Assembly (NCBI GenBank): GCA_028532985.1 | Contig: JANCIK010000006.1 | Location: 1,426,001 to 1,490,000 of the forward strand | Direction of reading: 5' to 3' | Source: Stropharia rugosoannulata | Lineage: Eukaryota; Basidiomycota; Agaricomycetes; Agaricales; Strophariaceae | Length of the DNA: 64,000 nucleotides | In this document: piece after piece, positions 61,736 to 64,000 of the stretch | How the letters are laid out: every line of letters starts with the position of its first letter | Numbering within the stretch: position 1 is the stretch's first letter | Notes under the pieces: model-generated | Databases searched by the model: none | What the model saw: the letters and a program-made list of their open reading frames with translations, nothing else | Told to the model about the DNA's origin: nothing | Translations under genes and position numbers: made by a program

Positions 61736-63490
61736 ATGTCTGCTCAAGTAATTCAGACCATTAATTACCCAGAGGCTTTTGAAAACCCCCGATTCTCCTT
61801 CCTTGCGAAACCACCTCCTCAAAAGCGCCGCCGCGCCCCTATGCCATGCCCACCACCACCCGGTTCTCCTCCCCCGGTCCCAGTGGCATCTACCGCCCTC
61901 CCTGGTTCACCAAATGCGCTGCACAAGGCTCGCAGTATTCTCTCCTGGGCGACGCACGTCCAGCCCGGCTCGCCTGCCCCACGCTCTCCACATCAGCGCC
62001 GCCTGTCGAACGCCAGCACTGCTTCGCGCCGTTCCTCCCTCCTCCAGCGCCGCCCGTCAGTCAGCGGAGTCACGCACACTCGTGCAGCAGAGGGGGGACA
62101 AATCGCGGGTCTGGTTGACTTCACTGCTGCGATGCCGAGCGGATTTACACCCATCCGCACACCGTCAACGGGCAAGTTCGATCTGACGACGCTCGGATAT
62201 GCATCTGTCTTCGTGCAGTTCCCCAAGACGCCCACTACGCCGTCTCCATACCTCCGAGAGTACAGAATCAAGCGTGGCGAGCAGCCTGATACGCCAGTCT
62301 CCGCAGGACCCAAGTCAGTGAAAGCTGCGCTAGCCAGCATCCCGTTATCCGCGGGTGTTCTGGGCCACATCCCTGTGCCAGCCATTCCGGTCGAAGCAGA
62401 CACACCCAAGCAGAAGACAGTCAAACGATTCCGCTCGTTAACAATCCTCCGCCCGGCAAAGGCCAAGCCTAGCAAAGAAATGACGAAGAAACAGATGTAC
62501 CCTGCGCTTAAACAGAAGAAGCACGCGCCACCACCGCTCGCAAACGAGCTCGCGCTTATGCAGTTTGCGGATGGCGGGCGGCTTGAAGACCATGCGCAGC
62601 GCATGATGGAAGCACAGGCGCGCGCCGCGGCGGGGCACGCCGCTGGCAATGCACCCGGTGTCGGTGTCGGCACGGTGCACCGCGATGCAACAGGCGGTAT
62701 GTGGTGGGATGCAGACGAGGAGATGGAGTACGCGCCCCTCATCGACGGCGAGACCTCACCAAACGGGACCTGGGAGGTGTTTACCACGCTCTCGCCGTCT
62801 GCGGATACGAACGCGAACCCACCGGTCAGCGCCAACAGCAGGGCGGAGCGCAGCTCGGTGTCCACTGCGGCGTCGTCGCTTGCACCAGGACGCCTCGTTC
62901 AACTGCCCGAGCTCACGCACGCAGGCGATGCCGCGGCCTTCTCAAACGTCGACCGTGCCCTGGCCGCGCCAATGCGCACAAGCAAGCCGAGCGTGCTCGC
63001 GGTCCCGACACGCGCGAAGCGCGCCTCGCCGCATCTGACTGCCGGGTTCCTTGTCGACGGTGTTACATTCGTTCCAGTTCCTCCAAGCCCGGGCAGCCTG
63101 AGCAAGACGAGGATGGGCAACGGTGGAGGTGTGGTCAAGAAAGCGCGCCGCCGCCCTGCCCCGCTCAAGCTCGCAAACTCGGCACATGCCGTGCGCTGCA
63201 GCCGGCGTTCGCCGAGAGCGCCAGTGGCCGCACCTGTATGCGCGCTTCCCCCCGCGCCAGCGCCCGCACCAGAACTTCCCCTCCCCAATCACGAAACGAG
63301 CACAAGTTCTCGCAGAATGTTCCTAGAGGACAGCTTTATCCCTGAACCCATGTGTATTGACCCCTCACCTCCCCAGTCTATCCTTATCGGCGTAGGCTCC
63401 GTCTCAGACTTGTACGAACCCCAGGGCGCCCAGAAGAAACGCCGCGCAGGCGGTGTACGGGCCCTGTTTGGTCTGCGGCGCGCAGACTGA
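61736..63490 (+). CDS. Hypothetical protein, Pro/Ser/Ala-rich
   Basis: Single open frame of 584 aa from the first ATG (MSAQVIQTINYPEAF). The N-terminus is Pro-rich with basic patches (PPPQKRRRAPMP). Short conserved-looking segments follow (HKARSILSWATHVQPGSPAP, FDLTTLGYASVFVQFPKTP, KRFRSLTILRPAKAKPSKEM). The C-terminus is short and basic (KKRRAGGVRALFGLRR). No domain was recognised; it is largely disordered. The GC-rich codon use and long uninterrupted frame argue that it is real. Clustered Ser/Pro-basic motifs suggest a phosphorylated regulatory or scaffold protein, but that is a guess. Confidence 0.75.
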   Translation: MSAQVIQTINYPEAFENPRFSFLAKPPPQKRRRAPMPCPPPPGSPPPVPVASTALPGSPNALHKARSILSWATHVQPGSPAPRSPHQRRLSNASTASRRSSLLQRRPSVSGVTHTRAAEGGQIAGLVDFTAAMPSGFTPIRTPSTGKFDLTTLGYASVFVQFPKTPTTPSPYLREYRIKRGEQPDTPVSAGPKSVKAALASIPLSAGVLGHIPVPAIPVEADTPKQKTVKRFRSLTILRPAKAKPSKEMTKKQMYPALKQKKHAPPPLANELALMQFADGGRLEDHAQRMMEAQARAAAGHAAGNAPGVGVGTVHRDATGGMWWDADEEMEYAPLIDGETSPNGTWEVFTTLSPSADTNANPPVSANSRAERSSVSTAASSLAPGRLVQLPELTHAGDAAAFSNVDRALAAPMRTSKPSVLAVPTRAKRASPHLTAGFLVDGVTFVPVPPSPGSLSKTRMGNGGGVVKKARRRPAPLKLANSAHAVRCSRRSPRAPVAAPVCALPPAPAPAPELPLPNHETSTSSRRMFLEDSFIPEPMCIDPSPPQSILIGVGSVSDLYEPQGAQKKRRAGGVRALFGLRRAD

Positions 63491-63856
63491 ACTGTATTAT
63501 ACCATGTATCGACTGGACGCTTTGTTCGTTTCTTTTACCTGGCCGGTACTTAAGCTATGTTGAATAATTAGGTGTACTTCTAGCAACGATTCATTACTAC
63601 GACGTGACGTCCCGCTTGCCTGTGGCTTGCATGTATATACCCACTGTTGATTAGATGTTTACATACCCTTTGTATTGTTAATGTATTTGTGTTTTGATAC
63701 TCACAGAAAATAAGTGAGCGACGGGGATGCCCCGCAGCGCAAAACAATTTTACACATAAGTTTACAGGAATACAAGAATACTACTAGTAATACATATCCG
63801 ATGAAGCTTCATCTCGGAGAACTACTACAAGTGTCATGCTCAACAGCGTGATACCC
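63491..63856. other. Convergent 3' flanks
   Basis: About 365 bp between two converging stop codons. AT-rich; it holds presumed 3' UTRs only. Confidence 0.5.
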
Positions 63857-64000
63857 TCAATTAATCTCACTGTTTTTCTTTCTCCTCTTTTGGACAAAAC
63901 TGACAAACGGAGGGATGGCCTTGATCCGCTCCTGAATCACACGGCGCATGTCTTCGAAGCCCTCCGCATTCGCGCTGCTGCAGAGAGATATGCCCGTGCG
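63857..64000 (-). CDS. 3' end of an unidentified gene (partial)
   Basis: The last 47 codons plus stop of a minus-strand gene that continues to the right. The visible peptide includes SSANAEGFEDMRRVIQER, then IKAIPPFVSFVQKRRKKN. It is helical and strongly basic at the end. Too short to assign a family. Confidence 0.6.
   Translation of the reverse strand, partial: RTGISLCSSANAEGFEDMRRVIQERIKAIPPFVSFVQKRRKKNSEIN

Noticed and set aside
1..64000. CRISPR arrays, bacterial-type operons, intact transposons or a biosynthetic cluster
   Set aside because: No regular repeat-spacer arrays, transposase or reverse-transcriptase motifs, or grouped biosynthetic genes were seen; the content is ordinary fungal nuclear DNA.

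Overview
This is a nuclear window from a filamentous basidiomycete fungus, most likely an Agaricomycete. The reasons are: about 24 protein genes on both strands with short spacers; most genes split by many GT-AG introns of about 45-70 nt; fungal-type proteins such as Zds, Bud6/AIP3, an Sst2/FlbA-type RGS protein, Ytp1-like and Rom2-like proteins; and a secreted GMC oxidoreductase of the aryl-alcohol-oxidase type common in wood and litter decayers. I could not name the species. Exon models below were built by hand from splice signals, reading phase and family conservation. All complete models close in frame.

Layout. 1-12 kb: a partial ZAP1/GLI-like zinc-finger factor (-), a leucine-rich-repeat protein (-), mitochondrial ribosomal protein uL23m (-), a Dcr2-like metallophosphatase (+) and Bud6/AIP3 (+). 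13-15 kb: a Baeyer-Villiger-type flavin monooxygenase (-). 15-18.2 kb: a 3.2-kb stretch with no supported gene. 18-24 kb: TMA16 (-), MOZART1 (+), a Zds-domain protein (+) and a small hypothetical gene (+). 24.5-33.6 kb: a Ytp1-like membrane protein (-) with several microexons, long-form tRNase Z (+) and a WAPL cohesin-release factor (-). 34-40 kb: a GMC oxidoreductase (-), a decayed partial copy of WAPL (-) and a DEP-RGS protein (-). 41-51 kb: a conserved hypothetical gene (+), a BIR-domain chromosomal-passenger protein (+), an F-box protein (+) and a UBA/zinc-finger/UBX protein (-). 52-64 kb: a very large Rho GEF with two DH modules (+), an intron-containing tRNA-Asn (-), a ZNF511-like zinc-finger protein (+), a hypothetical gene (+) and the 3' end of one more gene (-).

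Most genes are housekeeping: cell polarity and Rho signalling (Bud6, Zds, Rho GEF, RGS), mitosis and cohesion (MOZART1, WAPL, Bir1-like, Dcr2), RNA and protein quality (tRNase Z, TMA16, UBX, F-box, uL23m). The two redox enzymes are the accessory element. I see no operon-like pathway, CRISPR array, intact transposon or defence island. The best leads are structural: microexons of 7-23 nt in the Ytp1-like gene, a decayed WAPL copy on the far side of the GMC gene, tandem DH domains in the Rho GEF, a duplicated NPF-containing insert in the RGS domain, and an in-frame 51-nt intron between two zinc ligands of the zinc-finger factor.
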